Part shown: one piece after another, positions 1 through 6,548 of the stretch | How positions within the stretch are numbered: the stretch's first letter is position 1 | How the letters are laid out: each line of letters begins with the position of its first letter | Assembly (NCBI GenBank): GCA_934358955.1 | Contig: CAKRLC010000082.1 | Coordinates: 1 to 12,257, forward strand | Direction: 5' to 3' | DNA: 12,257 bases | Origin: an uncultured Roseburia sp. | GTDB lineage: Bacteria; Bacillota; Clostridia; Lachnospirales; Lachnospiraceae | The notes under the pieces: model-generated | Seen by the model: the letters and a program-made list of their open reading frames with translations, nothing else | Databases searched by the model: none | What the model was told of the DNA's origin: nothing | Program-made: the position numbers and the translations under genes

Positions 1-887
1 GCATCATACATTTCCTGCGCCGTCAGATACCGGTCTTTCGGCTTGTATTCGCATGCCTTTAACACAATTTTCTTCAGTTCATCGCTTCCGTTTTTTGGTG
101 CCGGGATCTTTTCTCCTTTATATCTTCTTATTGCTGCCTGATTAGCATTTACTAATGTCACCTTTTCATCTGCACCAATAAACGGCATTCTCCGATTATT
201 CAAAAGCCAGTACATTACGATTCCGAGGGAATAAATGTCGACTTCTTTTCCGTATTTTTCTATATGAAGTACTTCCGGCGCCATGTATCCTTCCGTTCCG
301 GTCATAGTCGCACCGGTTGTGTGGCTCATAACCTTTGATACACCAAAATCTCCAAGTTTATAATCACCGAATTTGGAAATCATGATATTATCCGGTTTGA
401 TATCCCGGTGAATGATATTTCTTCTCTCGCACAGAATCAGCGCTTTGCAGATATCTTTTCCAAGCTTGATGACCTCCTTTTCTGATAAAAGGCGTTCCTT
501 TGTCACTTTCTGAAGTGGTGTCAGAAGCTCCATACGGATATATATTTTTCCACCAATTCCATTTGGATTTTTTTCTAGAGCAAAATCATCACAGCTGACA
601 ATATTGGACTGTCCCTGTAATTCTTTCATCAGCTTATATTCATTTATGTATTCCTGAAGAATTTCTGTATATTTAACAGCAATGCTTTCGCGGTCATATC
701 CATTTTGATAATCTGCTTCCAGTTCGCTTTCTTCCTTTGGTCTGGACACGATTTTCACTGCTGCTTTTTCCCGAATCCCGGAATTATTTCTTTCAATTTC
801 ATAAACTCTTCCATATGCTCCGCCGCCAAGATATTTTACAATCTCCCATTCTGGCCATGGAAGGCGGATATTTTTAAAATTTTCCAT
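1..887 (-). CDS. Serine/threonine protein kinase, C-terminal part beyond the window (kinase 1)
   Basis: This is a eukaryotic-like Ser/Thr kinase that probably phosphorylates proteins of the secretion system; 295 codons are visible and the gene runs off the left edge. The translation begins MENFKNIRLPWPEWEIVKYL and shows the glycine loop GGGAYG (21-26), a VAIK-type lysine in AAVK (about 45), the catalytic loop HRDIKPDN (about 160-167), DFG (180-182), GTEGYMAPE at the end of the activation loop, and the C-lobe to DRYLTAQEMYD. All key catalytic residues are present. The start is supported by TGAGGA upstream with the proper spacing. It lies 37 bases after kinase 2 and matches it without gaps at about 196 of 295 residues (counted by eye), so the pair is a tandem duplication. 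Whether this copy also has a membrane segment cannot be seen. Confidence 0.93.
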   Translation of the reverse strand, partial: MENFKNIRLPWPEWEIVKYLGGGAYGRVYEIERNNSGIREKAAVKIVSRPKEESELEADYQNGYDRESIAVKYTEILQEYINEYKLMKELQGQSNIVSCDDFALEKNPNGIGGKIYIRMELLTPLQKVTKERLLSEKEVIKLGKDICKALILCERRNIIHRDIKPDNIMISKFGDYKLGDFGVSKVMSHTTGATMTGTEGYMAPEVLHIEKYGKEVDIYSLGIVMYWLLNNRRMPFIGADEKVTLVNANQAAIRRYKGEKIPAPKNGSDELKKIVLKACEYKPKDRYLTAQEMYD

Positions 888-924
888 ATGTATATCCTCA
901 TTTCCTTTTACCAAATTACCTTCT

Positions 925-2661
925 TTATTTTTTAGAATCTTTAATCTCCTTTGCTACATCTGGATTTCTTTCTTCTATATATTTTAATAACCTTTTTTTC
1001 GGACATTTTTCATAATATAACCGCTTGGCAAATTCTGGATTTACTTTAATTTGAAAATCAAAATCTTTTATTTGTTTTTGATTTTCTTTTATCCAATTAC
1101 TAAAATCAGAATGACCTGGATTTAAAATAATTCCTAATCCCATAAGGCACCAAAATACTCCTAACGGCCAAGCACCAACCACGAAAGCACCAACTCCAAG
1201 GCCTCCTACTATTCCACCTATAACAAGCGTATCAATTACATTTTTGATTGTTATCTTCTCTACTTCTATTCTAGAAAGTAAGTGTTCCACCTCATTCGTC
1301 TTATTATTTTTTGGTTTTACATTCTTCACCCCAATCGTTTCAGCAGAAAATTCTTCCTGCTCTTCCGTCCTGAGATCATCTTGTACTGTAACCTTAAAAC
1401 CATTTTTCACTGTGCTACGCTGAAAACCACTTCGCCCTGCACCTGATCGTTTTTCCTTCTCTTCTTCTCTAAAATCATTCTGCACCGTAACCTTGAAACC
1501 ATTTTTCACTGTGCTATGCTGGAAACCACTCTGTCCGGCGCTTAATTTTTTCCCTATTTTTCTCGGCTTACCGATTGTTCCTGTCTTCTCGCCCCAGGAA
1601 TTTCCCTGTGTCTTTCTATCCGTATTCCATCCAGAATCCGCCACAGCTCCTCCGATTGTTCCCTCTTCCTGATGCTCATCTTTCTCCAATTCCAAACCGT
1701 TTTCCGGCTTGATCGTATCTGTGGTCACAGATGCTTTTCCTGTCACTACATTTCCATTTTCCAATAAAAATAGTTCATCATACATTTCCTGTGCAGATGC
1801 GTAACGATCCCCCGGTCGGTATGCACATGCTTTCAGTACAATCTCTTTCAGCTTCCTACTTCCGTTCTTTGGTGCAGGTAGTACTTCCCCTCTGTATCGT
1901 TTTTTCATTGCTTCATCTTTCAGTATCGGAGTCTGCTGCTCATCCGCCCCAATAAATGGCATTTTCCGGTTATTCAGAAGCCAGTAGAGTGTGATTCCGA
2001 GAGAATAAATATCAGCAGCCTGTCCATATCTTTCCATATGTACAACCTCTGGTGCCTGATAATCCGGCGTTCCCATTGCAGTTGCGTAAGTTTCGTGATC
2101 CATAATTTTTGACACACCAAAATCTCCCAGCTTATAATTGCCAAACTGAGAAACCATAATATTTGCCGGCTTGATATCCCGGTGAATGATATTTTTGCTC
2201 TCGCACAAAACCAGTGCATGGGAAATATCTTTTCCAAGCCTGATGATTTCCTGCTCAGAAAGACTTCTTTCTCTCATTTTCTGTTGCAAAGAAGTCAGAA
2301 GCTCCATACGGATAAAGATATCTCCACCGATTCCATCGTCATGTGGAATCATGGTAAAATCATCACAGCTGACAATGTTGGACTCCCCCTGCAGTTCCTT
2401 CATCAGCTTATATTCCTGCACATAATTCCGGATCTCACTTTCGTAAGACGCAATAAGCTCCGCCTTACTATATCCTTCGTTATAATAAGATTCAATTTCA
2501 CTTTCATCCTTCGGGCGGGATACAATTTTCAATGCCGCCCTTTCCTGCATGCCAGAAATATTTCTTTCTATCTCATAAACCTTTCCATATGCACCGCCGC
2601 CAAGATACTTTACGATCTTCCAGTCTGTCCATGGCAAACGGATATTTTCAAAATTCTCCAT
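925..2661 (-). CDS. Membrane-anchored serine/threonine protein kinase (kinase 2)
   Basis: A 578-residue kinase. Residues 14-300 form a complete catalytic domain: glycine loop GGGAYG (21-26), lysine K45, HRDIKPAN (160-167), DFG (180-182) and GTPDYQAPE (197-205), with no missing catalytic residue. Residues 300-470 are a charged, probably disordered linker holding two 33-residue repeats. Residues 476-513 are strongly hydrophobic and glycine-rich, long enough for one extended or two short membrane helices, and about 65 charged residues follow. There are no PASTA domains, unlike the PrkC/Stk1 cell-wall kinases. The start follows an AAGGGGAC ribosome binding site. The gene lies 28 bases after the repeat protein and 37 before kinase 1, in the operon that also encodes a PP2C phosphatase and an FHA-containing EssC, so a role in phospho-control of secretion is inferred. 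Confidence 0.95.
   Translation of the reverse strand: MENFENIRLPWTDWKIVKYLGGGAYGKVYEIERNISGMQERAALKIVSRPKDESEIESYYNEGYSKAELIASYESEIRNYVQEYKLMKELQGESNIVSCDDFTMIPHDDGIGGDIFIRMELLTSLQQKMRERSLSEQEIIRLGKDISHALVLCESKNIIHRDIKPANIMVSQFGNYKLGDFGVSKIMDHETYATAMGTPDYQAPEVVHMERYGQAADIYSLGITLYWLLNNRKMPFIGADEQQTPILKDEAMKKRYRGEVLPAPKNGSRKLKEIVLKACAYRPGDRYASAQEMYDELFLLENGNVVTGKASVTTDTIKPENGLELEKDEHQEEGTIGGAVADSGWNTDRKTQGNSWGEKTGTIGKPRKIGKKLSAGQSGFQHSTVKNGFKVTVQNDFREEEKEKRSGAGRSGFQRSTVKNGFKVTVQDDLRTEEQEEFSAETIGVKNVKPKNNKTNEVEHLLSRIEVEKITIKNVIDTLVIGGIVGGLGVGAFVVGAWPLGVFWCLMGLGIILNPGHSDFSNWIKENQKQIKDFDFQIKVNPEFAKRLYYEKCPKKRLLKYIEERNPDVAKEIKDSKK
1339..1536 (-). repeat. Two tandem 33-codon repeats in the kinase 2 linker
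   Basis: Two units of 99 bases (1438-1536 and 1339-1437) encode residues 376-408 and 409-441 of kinase 2. The conserved core is SGFQ(H/R)STVKNGFKVTVQ. The first 20 residues of each unit are nearly identical, and the DNA is also very similar, with few substitutions around 1382-1431 and 1481-1530. The rest of each unit is an acidic/basic spacer that has drifted. This is a recent in-frame duplication. Each unit carries an S-T pair and a second threonine that could be phosphorylated. Confidence 0.85.
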
Positions 2662-2689
2662 ATGTATTCGTCCCCTTCTTTCTTTTTTG

Positions 2690-3298
2690 CTAATCTGCTC
2701 TGTTCGGACTCCAGCTGTCCTGCAGCGTTCCGTCTGCCCGGTAGATACTCGTTTTCAAAAGGCTTCCTTCTTCGTCATATTCGCACTCACTGTAGCTTCC
2801 CATCTGTCCATCCGGAGTATAGGAAAACGATTTTATCTCATTTCCGTCGGAATTGTACTCGTACTCTGTATAAAATATCATGTTTCCATCTGCATCATAA
2901 TACATACTCTTCGTTTTCAATCCTTCGGAATTATATTCATTTTCAGTATAATGATCGATCGTTCCATCACTTTTAACCAAGGTCTCTTTTCGTTCTTTCC
3001 CGTCCGCATCCACTTCGGTTTCAATTGAGAAATCCACGGATCCATCCGGATTATAATAACGAATCTTTATCGGATTCCCATTTTCGTCATATTCACTTTT
3101 CCTTGACTTCACGCCATCCATATCGTAAGAAATAAATGTCTCTACATTTCCATCCGAATCATATTTCACCTTCGCCTCCAGATTGCCATTCTCACGATAC
3201 ATTGGTTCAAATTTTGCTTTTTCAGTGGCATCACACAGATAGGCGATGCCACTGAAAGCTATGATTACAATAAATATCTGTATATATTTTTTCTTCAT
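2690..3298 (-). CDS. Exported or membrane-anchored YD/DG-repeat protein, function unknown
   Basis: A 202-residue protein with an N-terminal hydrophobic segment (about residues 5-21, after MKKK) that acts as a signal peptide or anchor, so the rest should lie outside the membrane. A cysteine at 22 follows AYL, but the leucine before it does not fit a normal lipobox, so a lipoprotein is uncertain. Residues 34-196 are about 13 imperfect repeats of 12-13 residues with the pattern Y-x-x-D/E-G-x-x-x-x, often paired into 26-residue units (EY-x-x-x-G...K-x-x-YY-x-x-DG). They resemble the beta-hairpin repeats of YwqK/MORN-like and Rhs/YD proteins. The start has only a weak ribosome binding site (AGAAG). 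The gene sits between the phosphatase and kinase 2. No catalytic motif is visible; a surface-binding, immunity or scaffold role would be a guess. Confidence 0.8.
   Translation of the reverse strand: MKKKYIQIFIVIIAFSGIAYLCDATEKAKFEPMYRENGNLEAKVKYDSDGNVETFISYDMDGVKSRKSEYDENGNPIKIRYYNPDGSVDFSIETEVDADGKERKETLVKSDGTIDHYTENEYNSEGLKTKSMYYDADGNMIFYTEYEYNSDGNEIKSFSYTPDGQMGSYSECEYDEEGSLLKTSIYRADGTLQDSWSPNRAD
2711..3199 (-). repeat. About 13 tandem 12-13-residue YD/DG repeats
   Basis: This is the repeat tract inside the exported repeat protein (residues 34-196). Units include KYDSDGNVETF, EYDENGNPIKIR, YYNPDGSVDFS, YYDADGNMIFYTE and EYNSDGNEIKSF. The aromatic, the DG and a basic residue recur with a 12-13-residue period. 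The last three 26-residue pairs are the most alike. The DNA is diverged enough that this is an old protein-level repeat rather than a recent expansion. Confidence 0.75.
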
Positions 3299-3362
3299 TG
3301 CACGTTACTTCTGTTACTTATTCAATATCTGGTAAATCTCTTGTCTCCGGTTACTTTTTCAT

Positions 3363-4175
3363 TTACACAACCTCCAGCACGATTGCTGTGATATTATCTT
3401 TTCCGCCGCCATCAAGTGCATCCTGGATCAGCATTTCTACGCACTCTTCCGAATCCTGATATCTTACCAGATCATTGCAGATAGTCTGATCATCCACCAT
3501 ATCAGTCACTCCGTCACTGCAGATCAGAAAACGGTCGCCTCGATTCAGAACGTAGCTTTTAATTGATGGTACAATCGTCATCTCATCCGGATCGATTCCA
3601 AGATACTGTGTCAGATACGGCTTGCGTCCGGTAATTCCATTTTCTTTCATAAATTCCTCATCCGTATGGTCTTCCGAGATCTGTTTCATCTTTCCATTTC
3701 TCAGAAAATAGCAGCGGCTGTCTCCAAGATTGCACACCCACACCTGGTCTGCATGAAAATACAGCCCTACAAGAGTTGACCCCATTCTGGAAGAGCCAAG
3801 CTTTTCTGCTGCTTCATACACTGCCTGATTGACAGCCTCACACATTTTTGTGAGTGATGGTGTAATATCGTACGGATTAATATTCGATTCTATCTCAAGA
3901 AATTCTTTTGTTGCCTTTGAAGCTGTATAAGAGGCGACTTCACCGTAGTCGCCTCCACCCATACCATCAAATACACAAAAAAATCTATCGTCATTCAGAG
4001 AAATCGTCATTTTTTCTGTTGATGAAAGTCCATGGTTATCACTATTCATATAACTTCCATCAAAGTAAAAATTATCCTCGTTGTTGTTTCTCTTTTTTCC
4101 CTGATTACATCCGCATGCCGCCTGAAGCTGCATGCCGATCAGGTCTTTGATTCCAAACATTTTTGTCAGACCCAT
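3363..4175 (-). CDS. PP2C-family (PPM) serine/threonine protein phosphatase
   Basis: A 270-residue cytosolic metal-dependent phosphatase expected to remove phosphate from Ser/Thr residues modified by the two kinases downstream. The standard PPM motifs appear in order: RNNNEDN with E33/D34, FDGMGGGDYGE (D70, G71 for the metal centre), GSTLVG (132-137), NLGDSRCY (149-156), EDHT (168-171), SDGVTDMV (220-227) and GGKDNITAIVLEV with D260/N261. The metal-ligand aspartates are all present, so it should be active. No membrane segment or extra domain is seen; the first 17 residues are a short non-conserved leader. The start is supported by CGGAG seven bases upstream. It follows the second DUF4176 gene after 26 bases and belongs to the same operon. 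Confidence 0.95.
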   Translation of the reverse strand: MGLTKMFGIKDLIGMQLQAACGCNQGKKRNNNEDNFYFDGSYMNSDNHGLSSTEKMTISLNDDRFFCVFDGMGGGDYGEVASYTASKATKEFLEIESNINPYDITPSLTKMCEAVNQAVYEAAEKLGSSRMGSTLVGLYFHADQVWVCNLGDSRCYFLRNGKMKQISEDHTDEEFMKENGITGRKPYLTQYLGIDPDEMTIVPSIKSYVLNRGDRFLICSDGVTDMVDDQTICNDLVRYQDSEECVEMLIQDALDGGGKDNITAIVLEVV

Positions 4176-4201
4176 AGTATTCTCCGATCTTTATTTGTTT
4201 T

Positions 4202-4474
4202 TTATTTCAGCCAGGTTTCTTCGGTACTCTTTAACCATTCTCTGAATTCTTCTCCTTTTTCATCTTCGTATCCTTTAAAAATCACTGTTTCAATTCTGTC
4301 CTCATTAAACAAAACGGCACTGTTTACAACCGAAAAACCATATGCTGCATTAATTCCAATGTAAGTATATGTTTCCCCATTTTCATTATTCTTTGGATAA
4401 TATCCAACAATCGTATATTCCTGTACAGAGTTACTGATTTTTACCACCGTACCCAATGTATGTAATTTCTCCAT
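4202..4474 (-). CDS. DUF4176-type T7SS accessory protein, second copy
   Basis: A 90-residue protein related to its upstream neighbour. Both share an N-terminal L-x-x-G-(S/T)-V-V-K strand (here TLGTVVKI, 6-13), a short IVG strand, a central aromatic/glycine region and a C-terminal F-x-GY-x-x-E helix (here FKGYEDEKGEEF, 66-77). This is the pattern of the DUF4176 family, repeatedly found beside T7SSb cargo genes and thought to help substrates reach the secretion apparatus. No signal peptide or membrane segment is present. Its start codon follows the stop codon of the previous gene with no gap, and its GGAGGA site lies inside that gene, which suggests coupled translation of the pair. The family call rests on pattern recognition, not a search. 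Confidence 0.7.
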   Translation of the reverse strand: MEKLHTLGTVVKISNSVQEYTIVGYYPKNNENGETYTYIGINAAYGFSVVNSAVLFNEDRIETVIFKGYEDEKGEEFREWLKSTEETWLK

Positions 4475-4804
4475 CTATATTTCCTCCATCTCCTCCTGCA
4501 GTTCTTTCAGTCCTTCCTTAACTGCTGAAGCACCAAATTCTTTAACTGCAGCTTCAATACGACTGACATATTTCAGATAAGGTTCAGCAAATTCAGACTG
4601 ATATCCTTCAAATACAGGCTGAACCTTTGATGCCTCTATAAGACGGACACTGGAACCATCATTATACCCAGACGGATATGGAACAATCTTATACATTTTT
4701 ACTAAATCGTTATCTTCTGTTTCTTTTATAACAACTCCCACTATCAGAGCCATATATTCTTTCATTTTTACAACCGATCCAACCGGTAAAGTCTTTTCCT
4801 TCAT
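4475..4804 (-). CDS. DUF4176-type T7SS accessory protein, first copy
   Basis: A 109-residue cytosolic protein with the DUF4176-like layout: LPVGSVVKM at 6-14, ALIVGVV at 19-25, a mid-region YP-x-GY, and FEGYQSEFAEPYL at 65-77. A C-terminal helix rich in Glu, Lys and Ala (80-109) is absent from the second copy. It starts 9 bases after the 234-residue WXG-like protein with a TAGGAG binding site, so it most likely assists export of that protein or of the hairpin proteins before it. Having two diverged copies back to back suggests specialisation for different substrates or a heteromeric pair. Family assignment is from recognisable motifs only. Confidence 0.72.
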   Translation of the reverse strand: MKEKTLPVGSVVKMKEYMALIVGVVIKETEDNDLVKMYKIVPYPSGYNDGSSVRLIEASKVQPVFEGYQSEFAEPYLKYVSRIEAAVKEFGASAVKEGLKELQEEMEEI

Positions 4805-4813
4805 CTTTTTCTC

Positions 4814-5518
4814 CTATCGCAGACTCGAATATTTATTTGCAACATTTGCAATTGCATCGCTCGTAGTGCTGACTCCTGACATTTCAACATTTGTTGTGGT
4901 ACCATATGCACCAAATGGATCATAATTGTCTTTTGTTTCTTTTTGATATAAATCCGTCACAACTTTTGGTATAATATCTGCCATCTTTTTCAACCCTATA
5001 CCACACTCATTTATATAGGCAATTCCGGTCTGCTTAATTCCTTCTACAACATTTCCTTTACTAAATGCATCATATGCTTTAACTTCTGCTGAATCAGCTT
5101 TCGCACGCAAATTTTTATCTTCTTGTGCATGCATTGTATGTTTCCACACACTTCCAAACAATGAAATATCCGCTCCTGCTGGTGAATCTGCGGTACTGCT
5201 GCTATTTATCTCACTTACAGATCCCATATCTGCACTAAGAGCTGAGAGAACTGCTCCCGGTTCTGAAAATGTATTCGCACTGACACGCGCTGCTGTCGCA
5301 CCGTTCGCCATCATCTCTGCTACAGCAGAAAATGATTTCTGTGCTGCGCTGATCTTTCCTGAAAAATTCCCTGCCAGGGCTTCGCTCCAACTACCATTCA
5401 GATTGTTCAGTGAACTTGTCACCTGTGAAAATAATGACTCAAATTCAGACTGGATTGAAGCCATCTCTGTACTCTGCGCCAGAAGTTCTTCCGGCGTTAA
5501 TTTAATATTCCCTGCCAT
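4814..5518 (-). CDS. WXG100-like secreted protein with an unidentified C-terminal region
   Basis: A 234-residue protein. Residues 1-95 look like a WXG100 helical hairpin: alpha-helical ELLAQSTEMASIQSEFESLF, a turn NGSWSEALAG at 41-50 (W44-S-E where canonical members have W-x-G), then a second helix SGKISAAQKSFSAVAEMM. Residues 100-120 are Ser/Ala/Asp-rich and linker-like. Residues 120-234 (from SLFGSVWKHTM through DPFGAYGTTTN) match no family I recognise. There is no signal peptide, as expected for a T7SS substrate. The gene follows the 139-residue hairpin protein after 3 bases with an AAGGAG site and precedes the DUF4176 pair. It could be an effector, a structural secreted component or a substrate-targeting partner. 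No catalytic motif or toxin signature is evident, and it is much shorter than usual LXG toxins. Confidence 0.75.
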   Translation of the reverse strand: MAGNIKLTPEELLAQSTEMASIQSEFESLFSQVTSSLNNLNGSWSEALAGNFSGKISAAQKSFSAVAEMMANGATAARVSANTFSEPGAVLSALSADMGSVSEINSSSTADSPAGADISLFGSVWKHTMHAQEDKNLRAKADSAEVKAYDAFSKGNVVEGIKQTGIAYINECGIGLKKMADIIPKVVTDLYQKETKDNYDPFGAYGTTTNVEMSGVSTTSDAIANVANKYSSLR

Positions 5519-5521
5519 TTT

Positions 5522-5941
5522 CTACTCCTTCCCTGTCATCATATCTGCCATTCCCTGAATATCTACAATATTGATGCCGGAACCTGATCCGCTGCCACCA
5601 TGTACATTTTCTGAGATTTTTGGTACAACGGTACTGATTCTTCCGATAATATCATCTACACCATTGATTCTCCGGCAACTATCCTGTTCTGTAGAATCAA
5701 ATCTTTCAGATGCTGTCTGGATTGCCGAATAAAAAGAGGAACTTCTCTCCTGGATCTGTTGAGCTTTCTGTTTATTCGCCAAAGTCATTTCTTTGATTCT
5801 GTCACGCTCTTTACAAATCCAGTCCTCATGAACCGTAATTGCATTTAGAAAGCTTGCGGCTTCTGAAATCGCCTCATTTGCCTGCTGTGCCACACTCACC
5901 GAACTTCTCAATATCGATGTATCAATGTTTAATATTGCCAT
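5522..5941 (-). CDS. WXG100-superfamily-like helical hairpin protein with Gly-Ser tail
   Basis: A 139-residue protein, mostly helical. The first helix (10-36) is rich in Ala, Ser and Gln. A turn at VHEDWICKERD holds a single tryptophan (W41) not followed by W-x-G, and a long polar helix runs from 45 to 90. A third helical segment (92-112) leads to GGSGSGSG (115-122) and a short hydrophobic tail INIVDIQGMADMMTGKE. It is longer than the 100-residue WXG100 standard and could expose its tail as a flexible peptide. The start is preceded by AGGAGGGG. It is flanked on both sides by other hairpin genes, so it is probably a secreted substrate, or a partner that delivers the 234-residue protein 3 bases downstream. 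No enzymatic motif is seen. Confidence 0.7.
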   Translation of the reverse strand: MAILNIDTSILRSSVSVAQQANEAISEAASFLNAITVHEDWICKERDRIKEMTLANKQKAQQIQERSSSFYSAIQTASERFDSTEQDSCRRINGVDDIIGRISTVVPKISENVHGGSGSGSGINIVDIQGMADMMTGKE

Positions 5942-5953
5942 AATGCTCCCCTC

Positions 5954-6250
5954 CTAGAATGAATTCCGGATCAGGTTTGCACACTCCTGATCTACACTCT
6001 GAAAACTGTTGCTTGTCGTATCTGCATATCCCTGAATCGTTCCGATAATTTCTGAAATATGTGCTCCCTGCTGCTGATACTGCTGCATAAGCTGTGAAAA
6101 TGCAGTTGCCGCAGATCCTTCCCAGGTCGATGCAACCTGGTCAGACATATTTTTCATTCTTGTACAGAGATTTTCATAAGTTGACTGGTAATTCTTAAGC
6201 GCTGATGACTGCTGTGCAAGTCCGTCATAATCGATTTTAATGTGTGCCAT
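5954..6250 (-). CDS. WXG100-family secreted protein (EsxA/YukE-like)
   Basis: The most canonical WXG100 protein in the window. It has 98 residues: a first helix with LAQQSSALKNYQSTYENLCTR, the W-x-G turn as W43-E-G45 in STWEGSAATAF, and a second helix with the typical end QSVDQECANLI. In members of this family that end carries a Y-x-x-x-D/E export signal; here the matching position reads F83-x-x-x-D87, with Phe replacing Tyr. There is no signal peptide, consistent with export by EssC as a helical-hairpin dimer. It begins directly after the stop codon of the preceding 98-residue protein (no gap), with GGAGGGG inside that gene, so the two are probably made in equal amounts and may form a heterodimer. 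Confidence 0.92.
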   Translation of the reverse strand: MAHIKIDYDGLAQQSSALKNYQSTYENLCTRMKNMSDQVASTWEGSAATAFSQLMQQYQQQGAHISEIIGTIQGYADTTSNSFQSVDQECANLIRNSF

Positions 6251-6547
6251 TTATACCCCTCCGTTCTGGATTGCTTTTGCAGCCTCCAAATCTTTTTCCT
6301 GATACTCTCTTATTGCTGAATTGATCAGTCCGATCGTGGTGTTCAGATTAGTCTTTAAGGCATCAATCTGAGAACTCAGCTGCATGCATTTTTCTACGAT
6401 TGCCGGTCCGGTCTGTCCTGTCATATCACTTGCACTTGTACTTAGCATCTTGATGCTGTTCTGTGATTCGTTCAGCTTATCAATTGCATCATTTATTTTT
6501 TTAATATCTGCACTTGCTGCATCCGGATCAATAATTATCTGTGACAT
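6251..6547 (-). CDS. WXG100-like small helical hairpin protein lacking the WXG motif
   Basis: A 98-residue protein of two predicted helices (about 10-40 and 47-92) joined by the turn DMTGQTG at 41-47, which has no tryptophan. Near the C-terminus it has Y82-x-x-x-D86 (EYQEKD), matching the Y-x-x-x-D/E export motif that the next protein lacks. Length and layout resemble EsxB/CFP-10-type partners or the short hairpin proteins (DUF3130/SACOL2603 type) that accompany T7SSb substrates; I cannot decide between these. It starts after an AAAGGAG site one base beyond the stop of the 170-residue gene. Zero spacing to the canonical WXG100 gene suggests they are a co-exported pair in which this member supplies the signal. 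Confidence 0.8.
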   Translation of the reverse strand: MSQIIIDPDAASADIKKINDAIDKLNESQNSIKMLSTSASDMTGQTGPAIVEKCMQLSSQIDALKTNLNTTIGLINSAIREYQEKDLEAAKAIQNGGV

Positions 6548-6548
6548 C

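Noticed and set aside
1..887. Kinase 1 as a pseudogene
   Set aside because: Its reading frame is open and all catalytic motifs are intact; it appears short only because the window ends.
2182..2976. A 264-codon open frame on the plus strand
   Set aside because: It lies antisense to kinase 2 and the repeat protein, has no ribosome binding site, and is rich in Phe, His, Ser and Ile as expected from reverse-strand coding DNA. A similar plus-strand frame at 705-935 exists only because the kinases are duplicated.
2711..3199. Regular repeats as a CRISPR array
   Set aside because: The periodicity is at the protein level within an open frame, with no identical DNA repeats or unique spacers.
3231..3236. 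Cys22 of the repeat protein as a lipoprotein cleavage site
   Set aside because: The preceding residues AYL do not fit the lipobox, which needs a small residue just before the cysteine. It is left as a possible but unsupported feature.
3299..3362. Possible terminator in the 64-base gap after the phosphatase gene
   Set aside because: Only a 4-base pairing (GTAA/TTAC) with a large loop could be found, too weak to call a terminator.
4814..5518. The 234-residue protein as a frameshifted LXG toxin
   Set aside because: The following gene begins 9 bases later with its own binding site and a distinct fold, and no remnant of a toxin domain is seen in the other frames.
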